Assembly: GCF_030272615.1 (NCBI RefSeq)
Contig: NC_081410.1
Location: 222,695,415 to 222,759,414 of the forward strand
Direction: 5' to 3'
Source of the DNA: Cryptomeria japonica
Taxonomy: Eukaryota > Streptophyta > Pinopsida > Cupressales > Cupressaceae
Length of the DNA stretch: 64,000 bases
The position numbers were made by a program, and so were the translations under genes. Positions within the stretch are counted from its first letter, which is position 1. Every line of letters begins with the position of its first letter. The notes under the pieces are model-generated. The model was not told the origin of the DNA. It worked only from the letters and a program-made list of their open reading frames with translations, and did not search any database. Of this stretch, positions 10,451 to 20,960 are shown piece by piece.

Positions 10451-11500
10451 ATATCTTTCATTTGAATAACAATGAAAAGGCATGCTTAATTGCACATATA
10501 GATGAAAGTTGGTTATGGCATAAGAGACTATGTCATGTAAACTTTGATTGCATGGTAAAAATCATTACTTCTAAGGTAGCTAGAGATGTACCTAAAATTG
10601 TGAAACCTCATTATACAATTTGTAAGGAATGTCAATTTGGAAAACAAGTTAGAGCTAGTTTCAAAAGTATTCCTGAAAATTCCAATAATGCTCTTGATTT
10701 AATTCACACTAATTTATGTAGTCCAGCTAGAACTAGAAGCTTACAAGGTGATATATATTTCATGCTAATTATTGATGATTATTCTAGAATGTGTTGGGTT
10801 ACTTTTCTCAGAGAGAAATCAGAAGCACTTGGAAAGTTCAAATTTTTCAAAGCAATGGTTGAAAATGAAACTAGTAAGAAAATCAAATGTTTAAGATCAG
10901 ATCAAGGAGGAGAATTCACATCTAAGGACTTTAATACATTTTGTGAAGTGAATGGAATCAAAAGACAGTTATTAGCACCTCGAACACCATAGTAGAATGG
11001 AGTTGTTGAAAGGAAAAATAAAACTATCTTGGATGCAGCTAGAAGTATGTTATCAGAAGCAAATCTACCACATGTGTATTGGAGAGAGGTAGTTAGCACT
11101 GTTGTCTATACATTCAACAAAGTTCACATCAAAGGTGAAATCAGTAAGACCCCTCATGAACTATGGTTTGGTAATACTCCTACTCTCAAGTATTTCAGAA
11201 TTTTTGGAAGTAAATGTTATATTAGAAGAGATGAGTATATTGGCAAATTTGATCCTAGAAGTGATGAAGGAATATTTCTTGGTTATTCATCTAAGAGCAA
11301 AGCATATAGATGTTTTAATAAAAGATTGCAGAAAATTGTTGAGAGTAAAAATGTAAAGATTGATGAACAATTTAGAGGAACTTCAAGGTATATAGACTCT
11401 AAAATTGTGACAAATGAACCTATACTGAATCCACCAGTACAGAATGAAGATGCAGTTACCCCGGTATCATCAGAAGATTCCACAGTAATTGAAGAACAAC
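10451..11500 (+). pseudogene. pol: Copia A integrase, first catalytic Asp lost
   Basis: GAG-pre-integrase zinc-binding HHCC region (HIDESWLWHKRLCH near 10495, CKECQFGKQ near 10621). The rve core follows with DDYSR near 10774, SDQGGEF near 10897 and NGVVERKN near 10996. Of the D,D,E triad the first Asp (element B and K: TDLCG) is Asn here (codon AAT, 10711-10713). Two adjacent TAG codons at 10990-10995 replace the two Gln of the usual PQQNG. The integrase C-terminal GKF...YSSKSKAYRCFN region runs to about 11330. The copy could not integrate. Confidence 0.85.
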
Positions 11501-12956
11501 AACAAACTAAGACACCCTGGTATGTAAGATTGAATCATTTTGAAGATCAGATAATTGGAAACAAATTTAAAGGAGTTATGACAAGAGGAAGATTGGAAAA
11601 TGAAGAGGTATGTCTTATTTCTCAAATTGAACCATCATCTGTTAATGAGGCATGTGAAGATAAATTTTTGATTAAAGCTATGGAAGAAGAATTAGGACAA
11701 ATTGAGAAAAATAATACTTGGACATTAGTTCCCCAGCCTAAAGATAAAAATGTAATTGGACCCAAGTGGGTATTTAGAAATAAACTTAATGAAGATGGTA
11801 AGGTTGTCAAAAATAAAGCAAGACTAGTGTGTAAGGGATATTCTTAGAAAGAAGGAGTTGATTACAATGAAACCTTTGCACTGGTAGCCAGAATGGAGAT
11901 CTTGAAGAAGTAGTATATATTGAACAACTTGATAGATTTTCTTTGATAGATGACAATGATATGGTTTGTAGGTTAAGAAAAGCTCACTATGGATTGAAAC
12001 AAGCCCCAAGAGCTTGGTATGCAAGATTGGATAAGTATCTTTGGAGGAGAAGATGGATTATGTAAGGAATTTTCTCTTGAAATGTAGCAATAATTTGAAA
12101 TGTCTATGATTGGAGAAATAAAGTTCTTTTTAGGTTTTTAGAATTCTCAGACTGATAAAGGTATGTTTTTGAGTCAATTAAAGTACTTAAAAGAATTACT
12201 AAAGAAATTTGGGATGGAGAACTCTAAACTAGTAAGCACACCTATGACTACAAATGACAAATTATCTCAAAGGGATGAATCTACACCTGTTAATCCAACT
12301 AGATACAAATCTATGATAGGAGGTTTACTGTATTTGACACAAACTAGGCCTGATATTATGAATGCAGTATGTATTGTTTCTAGATTTTAGAGTAATCCTA
12401 TGGAAAATCATGAATCAATAGTAAAAAAGATTTTTCGGTACTTACAAGGTACAACAAATCTTGGATTATGGTATCCTAAAGATGAAAATTTTGATCTATG
12501 TGCATACACAGATGCAAATTGGGCAGGAGATATAGATGATAGAAAAAGCACCACTGGAGGAGCATTCTTTCTTGGTTGAGTAAGAAAAAGAGTTGTACAT
12601 CTTTATCAACAGCATAATCAGAATATGTTGCAGCAGCAACTAACTCTACACAGGTATTATGGCTTAAGCAAATGTTGAAAGACATAAAGTTAAAATGCAA
12701 GGAACCTATTACTATATACTGTGATAACACTGCAACAATTGATATATCTAAGAATCTAGTGTTACATTCTAAAACAAAACATGTTTCTATCAAACTGAAT
12801 TTTCTAAGGGAAAAAGTTGAAGAAAAGGAGATAAAATTGGTTTATGTGAATACTAAAGAACAGCTTGCAGATATTTTCACAAAACCTTTGCCTAAGGAGA
12901 CTTTTGAGTATCTCAGAGATCAGCTTGGAGTCATACCTCCACCGGTAGAGACTTAG
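11501..12956 (+). pseudogene. pol: Copia A RT and RNase H, with catalytic region deleted
   Basis: RT begins near 11710 (WTLVPQPK...GPKWVFRNKL). A TAG at 11845-11847 replaces a Gln. Near 11890 a deletion of roughly 75 bp, compared with B, removes the [11 protein letters not shown] region and shifts frame; the shared GAAT(GG) at the joint suggests microhomology. Near 12036-12046 a second deletion of about 100 bp removes the entire FVDD catalytic motif. RNase H remains from about 12480 (CAYTDANWAG) to the final VET-stop at 12954-12956, with a small deletion near 12578 and a stop near 12617. RT activity is impossible for this copy. Confidence 0.85.
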
Positions 12957-13330
12957 ACAGTTGATGATTGTCATCAACCGACAGAATTAAAAAGACAAAT
13001 CTTTTATTTCAGTATTTGATGAGGAAGCTACTTCTCAGGGGAAGTAGTTGGTATATTGAATTGGTTAGTATTTTGTATGAACTTGACTATTTGTGACTTT
13101 GGCATTTGATGTCAAAGGGGGAGAGATATCTATGGAAAAACACATTATCTTTTTGGGGAGAGATTTTGAGAAACACATTTAAGGAGAAATTGGTATGAGA
13201 GATTGGTATTAAATATTTGGATAAACATATGTTACTCCCAGGGGGAGAAATGGAGATTGTTGGTTTTTGTATTTGGTATTTCTGTTTTGGCACTTTGATG
13301 GTTTTTTCATCTTGTGTTGCCATTAATGCC

Positions 13331-13340
13331 AAAGGGGGAG
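13331..13340 (+). other. Polypurine tract of copia A, with upstream copy at 13114-13125
   Basis: AAAGGGGGAG directly before the 3' LTR primes plus-strand DNA synthesis. A second tract, AAAGGGGGAGAG, lies about 220 bp upstream. Both are preceded by a variant of the TGATGTCA / TAATGCCA box. Confidence 0.85.
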
Positions 13341-13342
13341 AT

Positions 13343-14406
13343 TGTTGGTATTTTGGTATGGTTTTGTCATTGATGTCAACACCTACTAAATACACCTACT
13401 TTGGAGATCCAGCAACATTCACCGGCAAGCAAGTAAACTGTGCAACAGTTACTGGTATATGGTTCACCGATAGGATATATTGTTCACCGGTACCTGGAAT
13501 GATATGGAAGACACTTGGTAATGTCAAAGACATCATGTGGACACTTTGTTTTGAAGAAATAATCATTGGTATATTCATATTTGCATATTTGCCTTTACCG
13601 ACAAATAGATCCAGGTTATCTAGGGTTACACTGGCAGGTTTATCTTTTCCAGATCAGCATGGCACGCTATGGAGATGATTTATTATTGTTGTAAATGCAT
13701 TAAGCCAACATGTTCAATCAGTTATTGCATTGGATATTATATTGTTTGTAAAATGTTTTTATTGTAATATCTTGTAGAGCCAACCTACTAAAATTGGTCT
13801 TAGGGTATGGTATAAATGTAAGATCTTATTTGTAAGATCAAGTGTGGAATGTGAAAAAGAATTAAGTGAAGGTATATGTAAGATCAAGCATGGATATACA
13901 CAAAGACATCATTTGAAGGTGAAGTTAGGTTTTTGTAGAAGCATATCAGCATTACACCGGTACTGAATCCAGCATATGAAGATGCTATTTTGTACAGTAC
14001 ATTCTTATTGGATTTAACCATCCAACTGTAGTCAGTGTCACTCCCATTTTGTGATTGAGCAGTGAGCTCTAGGTTGTTGGCCTTTCTGCATGTGCATACC
14101 CCATTTATGTACACTTACTATCTGCAATAGTATCATCTGATTGTGGGTAAGGTTTCCCACCATGGTTTTTCCCCTTACAGGGTTTCCACATACAAATATT
14201 GGTGTCATATGTTGTGGATGACTTTATGTTTATGTTTCATGCATTAATCCTTACCGGTATAACAATTTACTATTAATACTGTCTACCAACATACTTAACT
14301 GGTTTACTGATATTAACCATTAAGTTGGTTAATTAGTTTTTGGTTTGAATTTATTTGACAACTGATTCACCCCCCCCGCCCTCTCAGTTGTCTCCAGGAC
14401 CTAACA
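13343..14406 (+). repeat. 3' LTR of copia A (1064 bp)
   Basis: Partner of 7906-8965, with the same TGTTGG and CTAACA ends. The end box has nine C before GCCCTCTCAGTTG. It is followed by the target duplication CTAGT. Confidence 0.92.
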
Positions 14407-14411
14407 CTAGT

Positions 14412-14646
14412 TGTATCTGGTTTTTGTATTGCTTTGGCATTTGATGTCAAAGGGGGAGAGATATCTATGGAAAAGCACATTATCTTTTGGGGAGAGATTA
14501 CTCATTGGGGGAGAGATATTCTGTATTTTGATTTCTGGAAATTGATCTCTTTGGGAGATTGTTGGTTTTTGGTTTATTGGCATTTCTGCTTTGACACTTA
14601 GATGATTTTTCCATCTTGTGTTGCCATCAATTCCAAAGGGGGATAT
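14412..14646 (+). other. Copia B 3' untranslated region with two polypurine tracts
   Basis: Resumption of element B after insertion A. AAAGGGGGAGAG at 14449-14460 and the LTR-adjacent tract AAAGGGGGA at 14635-14643 repeat the layout of A. A purine-rich segment lies between them. Confidence 0.8.
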
Positions 14647-15716
14647 TGTTGGTATTATGGACGTGTTGCATTGGTTTTGTCATTGATGTCAACACTTGTC
14701 AACACTTGTCAACACTTATCAACACTTATCTTTCTAGAGATCTTTGGTTATGTTCACCGACAAGTTCAGTGACTTATGCACAGTCACTGGTATTTGGTCC
14801 ACTGATAGGTTATATTGTTTAGTAGTACTGAGGATGATCTATTTTCATGTGGAGACTACTTGGTTATGTAAAAGACATGGTTTGGACACTTGGCTTTGGT
14901 GATCTGGTTATTGGTCTAATCGAGTTGGCATATTTGCTATTACCGGCAAATTGGTCTAGAGGTTATGGACCGACATGCGTTATCTATTCCATATCAGCAC
15001 GACATGTTATGGAGATGATTTATTGATTAGTTATTATTGTAAATGCATTGAGATGACATGATGCATCACATATTTATTCATTTGTAATTGACTTTATTAT
15101 AATATTCTTAGTAGGCCGACCTACACATTTGGTCTTAGGTTTTGGTATATATGTAAGATCTCGTTGTGAGATTAACATGATATAGGAGAGAAATATAAGG
15201 TGTATGCAAATATAAGCAGAGCTACTCACACATACATCATTTGAAGATTCAAGGAAGGTTGGAAGAAGAAAATCAGAGCTTAACCAGTACTGAATCCAAC
15301 ATATGAAGATGCTACTTTGAGCAATACATTATCATTGGATTTAACCATCCAATTGTAGTCAGTGTGACTCTCATTTTGTGATTGAGTAGTGAGCTCTAGG
15401 TAGTTGGCCTTTCTGCATGTGCAGACCCCATTTGTACACACTTACTATCTGCAGTAGTATCATCTGATTGTGGTAAGGTTTACCATCGTGGTTTTTCCCC
15501 TTACAGGGTTTCCATGTACAAATATCTATGTTATGTGTTGTGGATGTTATTTGTCTCTCTGTTTCATGCATTAAACTTCATCGGTATTGTTATTTAGTGT
15601 TAAACTGTCAACCGGCATTAAGTTTGGTTCATCAAGTTTTATTAAGTTATATTTGGGATGAAATTAATGGACAACTGATTCATCCCCCCCCTCTCAGTTG
15701 CCTCAGGGTCCTAACA
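14647..15716 (+). repeat. 3' LTR of copia B (1070 bp)
   Basis: Begins TGTTGGTATTATGG and ends CCTAACA. It belongs to the same subfamily as the LTRs of element K. A 10-bp unit AACACTTGTC/AACACTTATC is repeated four times at 14691-14730; K carries two copies. The TTTACCATCGTGGTTTTTCC block is near 15479 and the CTGATTCATCCCCCCCCTCTC box near 15676. Confidence 0.88.
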
Positions 15717-15800
15717 TGATAAAGTGTTGAAGCAGTTTTTTTTGTGTACTAATTCACCCCCCCCTCTCAGTACTGGTTAGGATCTTAGTAGTTCATCATT
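15717..15800 (+). repeat. LTR-end scrap of another family
   Basis: ACTAATTCACCCCCCCCTCTC followed by AGTACTGG resembles the closing box of element C's LTR, but no primer site follows. It is a fragment left beside B's LTR. No further structure is visible. Confidence 0.45.
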
Positions 15801-15820
15801 ATTCATCAAAGTATAATAAT

Positions 15821-16526
15821 GTGGTGAATCTTGTTAATAAATCTATACCTCTTAAAGACCTATGCATTACCTTTCATTATAGTGAGACTATTGACGTACC
15901 TAATGATCCACTATATATCATTACTAAGAAAAAAGAGAAACTCTCACAAGGGGTGCTCATTGATCTATCAGGTAAGGTGAATGTGATTACTGAAGAATAT
16001 CTTTATACTTTACAATTAAATAAAGTAGCATATGATAAATCTGATGTAGTGGTCAAGGTGTATGATGGTTTCTCTTTCCCTACTATTGGTTTGATTACTC
16101 TTCCCATTGAGGTTGGGACTAAGTGCTTAGATGTCATTTTTGCTATCATTCCTACATCAGATCAAGTTCATGTGAAGTTGGGACATCCTTTGCTCTTTTC
16201 CTTGAAGGTGATCCCTTATACCATTTATAAATGTTTAAAACTTTCTCGTAATGATAAAATTATAGCAGTTACTTATAGCATGTATCAACCCACGAGGAGC
16301 CATATAGATGTCAGCCTTGATTACTTTTGGCCTAAACAATTTAAACCTCTTAAACTTCGAAGTGATACTCTTTTTCAATCTTATCAAAAGTGGAAGAATG
16401 AGATGATTTTATCTTTGAGTAAGCCTAGAGATCCTATACCTATTCCTCCTTATGATGGACTTGGTCTCCTTCCTACACCTTCTATTACTCCTATATATGC
16501 TGCAGTTTCAGCTCCTATTAGATTTT
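15821..16526 (+). pseudogene. pol: Ty3/gypsy aspartic protease region remnant
   Basis: An open frame of about 236 codons, ended by a stop just inside the C LTR. It reads as the retropepsin-like region of a plant gypsy polyprotein. A flap-and-strand pattern contains VNVITEEYLYTLQL, a YDGFSFPTIGLITLPIEVG strand, a FAIIPTSDQVHVKLG strand, and a HKCLK-like KCLKL tail. The catalytic Asp-Thr-Gly expected before NVI is replaced by Asp-Leu-Ser-Gly, so activity is unlikely. A Pro-rich tail follows. It differs from the protease of element P. The downstream RT is missing because element C begins here. Confidence 0.65.
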
Positions 16527-17064
16527 TGTGAATGTTGTCATTGATGTCAAACCTAGTGATCTGGTTAGGAATAGATGTGACATGTTAAGCAACAGTGGAA
16601 GATAGGTATGTATGTGATATGAAGAAGTAAGGCATGCATGATCTATATAGTTATTTTTGAAAGATCTCCCCTCCAGAATCTTGTGTTTTGCTTATCGTGG
16701 TTTGTGTCTCGTTCCAGTGTTAGTCATAGCTATTCTATCAGTTGTATCGGTTGTATTCTATCCAAATGATCACATGCTATGGTTCTATAATCTAGAATCT
16801 ATGACATCTGTATCTTGATGTTTGGGAGTTGTTGTGTGTGAAATTTGTGCTTATGGGTCTGAGTCTATGGTTCCAACAAACCCTTATTTTGTTCAAGTAA
16901 TTGATGCATACATTTTGGTAAATGAAGTATGTGGAAGATTGGTGAAGGCCAGCTTGATTATCTTATTTTTGATTGACATATGTTTTGGATAACTTGTTGA
17001 TATGAGAAAAGCATTATTATGTAAATCATTTGTTCTTGGTTGACATATTATCTTGGTGTATGTT

Positions 17065-17067
<3 letters not shown>

Positions 17068-17160
<93 letters not shown>

Positions 17161-17460
17161 CATACATACATGTATATACATATACATTTATTTATATATA
17201 TATATACATATATGTATATATACATAAAAGATGTGTAGTAGTGCAATATGAGAAAAAATAAAGCATGTGGATGGGATATATGCATATATATGTATATATA
17301 CATACATGTATATACATATACATTTATATATATATACATATAAATGTATATGTATATACATATATGTATATATGTATATATACATAGAAGATGTGTAGAA
17401 GTGCAGTATGAGAAAAAATAAAGCATGTGGATGGGATATATGCATATATATACATAGAAG
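17068..17460. repeat. (TA)n microsatellite and three-copy minisatellite inside the C LTR
   Basis: About 44 TA units run from 17068 to about 17155, then TACA and TATACA variants to 17225. A unit containing AGATGTGTAGAAGTGCAGTA followed by AGCATGTGGATGGGATATA occurs at about 17229, 17387 and 17456. The copies are separated by TATA/CATA-rich tracts. The open frames of alternating Tyr and Ile in this stretch are an artefact of the repeat. Confidence 0.9.
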
Positions 17461-17635
17461 ATGTGTAGAAGCACAATATGAGGAACAATAGAGTGTGTGG
17501 ATGTGATATTCAACGAAGTGTGAGAGTGATAGAGTTGTGGACAAAAGATCAGTTGCAGTAAGAGACTAGTATATAGTGTGGGAAGTACTTGAGTGAAGGT
17601 GCGTGTGAAGAAGAGTTTGAGTACAAAAAGTGTTG

Positions 17636-17745
17636 CAGTAATCCTTTACCGGACCTATTGCAAGTAGTTGGTTTTATAGAGTGCAATCACAGTAGTGAAG
17701 TAATCCTTTACCGGATCTGTTGTAAGCAGTTGGTTTAGATCTAAT
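17636..17745 (+). repeat. Two-copy tandem repeat in the C LTR
   Basis: The phrase AGTAATCCTTTACCGGA, followed by (C/T)CT(A/G)TTG(C/T)AAG(T/C)AGTTGG, occurs at about 17637 and 17698. The unit is about 61 bp. Confidence 0.7.
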
Positions 17746-18140
17746 GTGAGTTTCTATGAGTTGACATTTGTGCTTTTATTGGAACTGACCTCATGCATTA
17801 GGAGATGCCATTTTTCTTCGTTCATTTATTTTCTATTACAGTGAAAATTTTGGTAGTGAGTTGCTTTGTATTTTGGAAGTGAGCCACCTATTTTTTAAAC
17901 ACTATATAACTAGCTATATTATCTTGAGAGTTAACCCTCTTCATTGTTTTTTCTATTTGGGTTTTTCACGTATAAAATCCAGTGTTCATTTTGTTGTTGT
18001 GTTATTTGTTTATTCTACATTTTCTATTTTATGTTGATGATATTAATTGATGAAGTTAACATTTTAGTAAATTTTTTGAAAGTGTAGGAATACTAATTCC
18101 CCCCCTCTCAGTATTCCAATCCATTAAACCATTCAACAAT

Positions 18141-18151
18141 TGGTATCAGAG
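18141..18151 (+). other. Primer-binding site of element C
   Basis: TGGTATCAGAG two bases after the LTR end CAACA. It matches the first 11 bases of the initiator tRNA-Met complement, then diverges. Confidence 0.8.
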
Positions 18152-18206
18152 ATCGGTCCCTTGTTTAATAGCTTAACCGCTTCAGGGAGATCCTTGTTGG
18201 TTGAGT

Positions 18207-20465
18207 GATGACACCGATGAGTATGACCAAAGAATATCATCTAGATGAGGAATTGAAGACACTCTTGAAGATTTGGAAAGTGTGGAATCTGAAAATAAAG
18301 AATTGAAAGATAATGTTAAGGTAGAGAATGAATGTGCACATAAGCCAAGGGAACAAATCTGGAAGTTCAAATTGAGACATAAGGAAGTTAATAATCCATT
18401 GAAGTAGGCAAATGGAACTGTTAAAGATCTGATGTTGAATATTGAGGAGAAGAAGAAGATAGAAGAAACCCTCAAAGAATCAATTAATCTAAAGTTTGAA
18501 GAATGTGAGAAGCTGGAACAAGAAGTGAAGAAGCTGAAGGCAAAAAGTAAAGTTTTTGAAAGAAGTAAATTGTTGGAAGATCCGATTAACATGCAAAATG
18601 ATCATTTAGACAAGACTGGACTAGAATTTCAAATTGGTGAATGTTCAAATCAGAATAATAAAGACAAAGGAAAAGAAGTCAGAGTAGAAACAGAGAAGAA
18701 ACTGGAAGATGCAAACAAAACCCAAAAAGAAAGATATACTACAAGGAGACTACTGGTTCAGCAACCAAATTCACAAAGGTACCCATCTTTTAATGGCTAT
18801 TATTTTCAATGTAATAAATCTGGTTATAAGGCTGCAGATTGTAGAAGTATTTAATGTTACAATTGCAATAAGTTTGGTCACGAAGAAAATTCCGTTAGAA
18901 ATCATGTGGTGAATCATAATCATAATACGGTTGGAATGAATAAGATGAATATGAACTTACATGGATATTGTCATATATGCAATGGCTATGGTCACACAGA
19001 TAATCAATGTAGATCTATAGCACATTCAATAAATTCAATGTAGATAAACATCAATTGTTACAAGTGCAAGCAATTTGAACATTATGCTAATCAGTGCAGA
19101 AATGAAGTTGGTATGGAAAAATATATAGAGAATGATTCATGTGTAAAATGACTATATCATGTTGGATAAACCCTATCCATTTGCGAGGATATTATTTCAG
19201 CTATTACTAGTCTATGCGAAAAAGGGAGTGTACTAATTAAGAAGATAGTAAAGAATAAGGAGGTTGAAATCTTAACTGGTGTGATGGGTAATTAGAGAGT
19301 GTTGTTGATTGACAAAATCATTAATCATGTTGTGAGGTATGTTGCATATGGTATATCTTACCAGATTTATTTCAGGAATAAGGAAGGTTCTACATCGTCT
19401 ATTGTTGTGTATGTTGTGCATATGATTGCTATAGAAGATGTTGTATTTGATTTGTGTGAATTTTTAAAGAATCAGTTGTTAGAGAATATCAGAATGACAA
19501 AAGATCAAGGTTACCCTTTCTGTTTTGGATCGTGTATTGTATGTTTGGTAATTTTTTGTCTGGGATCTTTATCGGAAAAAGAAAATGTGATATAAGAATG
19601 TGGGGTCCTAGTTTCTAGGAAGATCTTTCGATATCTTAATGGATTGGATAAGAGAGAAGAAGTATGTGATGATTAATTTAAATCATTTAAATATTTGTGG
19701 TGTATTAGTCTGATATCCCCTACTACCAGTTTGGCTAAGGAGGGTTTGGCCTCTGGGAAGAGGAAGTTAAAGGAGATTAAGTCTTTTGGTTCTTTAGAAC
19801 CTGAGAAGAAGCAGAAAGAGAAGAAATAGGAAGAAGTAATTGAGCTAGATGATCTAGAATCCCCTATGGTTAAAGAAGAATTCGAGGTTGTAGAGCAGTA
19901 GAAATCTAATTCAGAGGAAGGAGCTGATAACATGCAAGATTTATTAAAGAAATGTGAAGATGCTAAAGGGACTTTATCAGAGTGCTTAAATGAGATGAGA
20001 GATTGTATCAATAGTGCCATAAAAGTTTACAAATATTGTATTTAATGAATGGCTACTATGGTGGAGCACAAAGCAAAAGTTGACTCCGTTGAAGAAGAAT
20101 TGAGTTCTCTGGATAAGACATTTGTTTTTCTGAGTGACAAAGATGGTGAGAAAAGGAAAAGGGTAAATTACCTGCAGTCTAAGTTGTTATTTTTGTAGAG
20201 GCAGAAGGAAGATTATGCTAGTGTTTTCTGAAAAGTCAAGGAAATCATTGAATCTAAGATGAAACATTTTTCAGCATTGCTTGTTGATGCAGTTGAGCAT
20301 GAGCAAAACCCATCTACTCCAAATAGTTTTTCCCATTCTATTGATGTGTTGGTGGAATGTAGAAGATTATCTATTAGAATTAAATTGGTTGTTCAATCTT
20401 GGAAGGTTCTCCCTCCGAAGATCAAGGAGAAATACAAGCATATATTTAAGAAGAAAAGCAGTTAA
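18207..20465 (+). pseudogene. Element C ORF: coiled coil, CCHC knuckles, helical domain, coiled coil (broken)
   Basis: Four parts follow the leader. First, a Glu/Lys-rich coiled coil (about 18240-18700, clearest at 18432-18620). Second, a zinc-knuckle array at about 18806-19104 with at least four CCHC-like units, some damaged (for example GYCHICNGYGHTDNQC intact; the second has lost its final Cys). Third, a helical segment at 19299-19595 whose DLCEFLKNQLLEN...FGSCIVCLVIF pattern aligns with F's CEWLKDELIDNLG...FGNLLVCLML. Fourth, charged helices to a basic Lys-Lys-Lys end at 20463-20465. Several in-frame stops and frame changes break it. No enzyme motif is seen. It is probably a structural, RNA-binding protein; this is inferred. 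Confidence 0.65.
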
Positions 20466-20714
20466 GAATAATTTTTGGCTGGCATACAATTTTGACATTC
20501 TTTTGTTGATGAACACATTCATTTTTTTTCCTTCTTTTTCATCAAAGGCACCCTTTTTCCTTAATGTCAAAGGGGGAGAAGAAGAAAGGTAAATGGAGAT
20601 AGGAAGAGTAATGGAGATATATGAGTAATGAGGAGTTACATGAAAGTTATATGCGGATATGTTTTTGAGATCATGTTTTGCAAGCAATGACAAAGGGGGA
20701 GATTTTTATATTTG
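20466..20714 (+). other. Element C 3' leader with polypurine tracts
   Basis: AAAGGGGGAGAAG at about 20569 and AAAGGGGGAG at 20692-20701 repeat the double-tract layout of the copia elements. The second tract is separated from the LTR by about 13 bases of TTTTTATATT. Confidence 0.65.
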
Positions 20715-20960
20715 TGTGAACGTTGTCATTGATGTCAAACTTGGTGGTCCATTTAGGACCGGATGTGACATGTTGAGAAACATTAGAACATAGGTATGTA
20801 TGTGATATGAAGAAATAAGGCATGTATGATCTACTAGGGTATCTTTGGAAGATCCTCCCCTTTAAAATCTTTTGTTTTTCTTATCATTTTTTGTGTCATG
20901 TTCCATTATTAGTCATATCTATTATATCAGTTGTATCGGTTGTAGTCCTATCCAAATGAT
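20715..20960 (+). repeat. 3' LTR of element C, truncated
   Basis: Matches 16527-16770 (GAACGTTGTCATTGATGTCA and the phrase ATCAGTTGTATCGGTTGTA). It stops after TATCCAAATGAT. The rest of the LTR, including the microsatellite, is absent. Confidence 0.75.

Larger units (their letters stand above)
7906..14406 (+). mobile_element. Copia element A, full length, with target duplication CTAGT
   Basis: A 6.5-kb element bounded by LTRs (7906-8965 and 13343-14406) that begin TGTTGG and end CTAACA. It is flanked by a perfect 5-bp duplication CTAGT (7901-7905, 14407-14411). The primer site, gag, protease, integrase, RT, RNase H and polypurine tract are in standard copia order. By eye the two LTRs differ at roughly 5% of positions over the first 430 bases, so insertion is not recent. 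A sits inside the 3' untranslated region of element B. The DSGCSHHMT protease and doubled PPT fit the Sirevirus-like side of copia, though that is a tentative placement. Confidence 0.93.
5336..15716 (+). mobile_element. Copia element B (5'-truncated, interrupted by element A)
   Basis: B starts abruptly inside the integrase core at about 5330-5340, so its 5' LTR, gag and protease are missing. It runs through RT and RNase H to 7905, is interrupted by element A, resumes at 14412, and ends with a full 3' LTR at 14647-15716. The A insertion duplicated CTAGT (7901-7905 and 14407-14411). The left junction overlaps the Z2 mosaic by about 14 bases of shared sequence (CACTGATTTATGT), which suggests joining by microhomology or template switching. 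Confidence 0.85.
16527..18138 (+). repeat. 5' LTR of element C (about 1.6 kb), expanded by microsatellites
   Basis: Begins TGTGAATGTTGTCATTGATG, so it carries the shared box, and ends CAACA before the primer site. Inside are the long TA tract (17068-17230), three copies of a 60-70 bp unit, and a two-copy repeat at about 17640-17740. The closing box ACTAATTCCCCCCCTCTCAG lies near 18091-18110. Confidence 0.75.
16527..20960 (+). mobile_element. Element C: pol-less LTR element with Z-like architecture
   Basis: 5' LTR 16527-18138, tRNA-Met primer site, about 2.6 kb internal region with a coiled-coil/zinc-knuckle/helical-domain ORF, then a PPT and the first about 245 bp of a 3' LTR. That LTR ends abruptly at about 20960 against purine-rich DNA. 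No protease, integrase or RT is present. The gene order matches that of the Z-type elements, although sequence similarity is low and the orientation is opposite. Its exact left boundary is uncertain by about 10 bp, because GATTTTT precedes both LTR starts. Confidence 0.75.

Noticed and set aside
17030-17544. Long overlapping open frames of alternating Tyr and Ile on both strands
   Set aside because: They are translations of the TA/CATA microsatellite in element C's LTR. No other coding signal is present.
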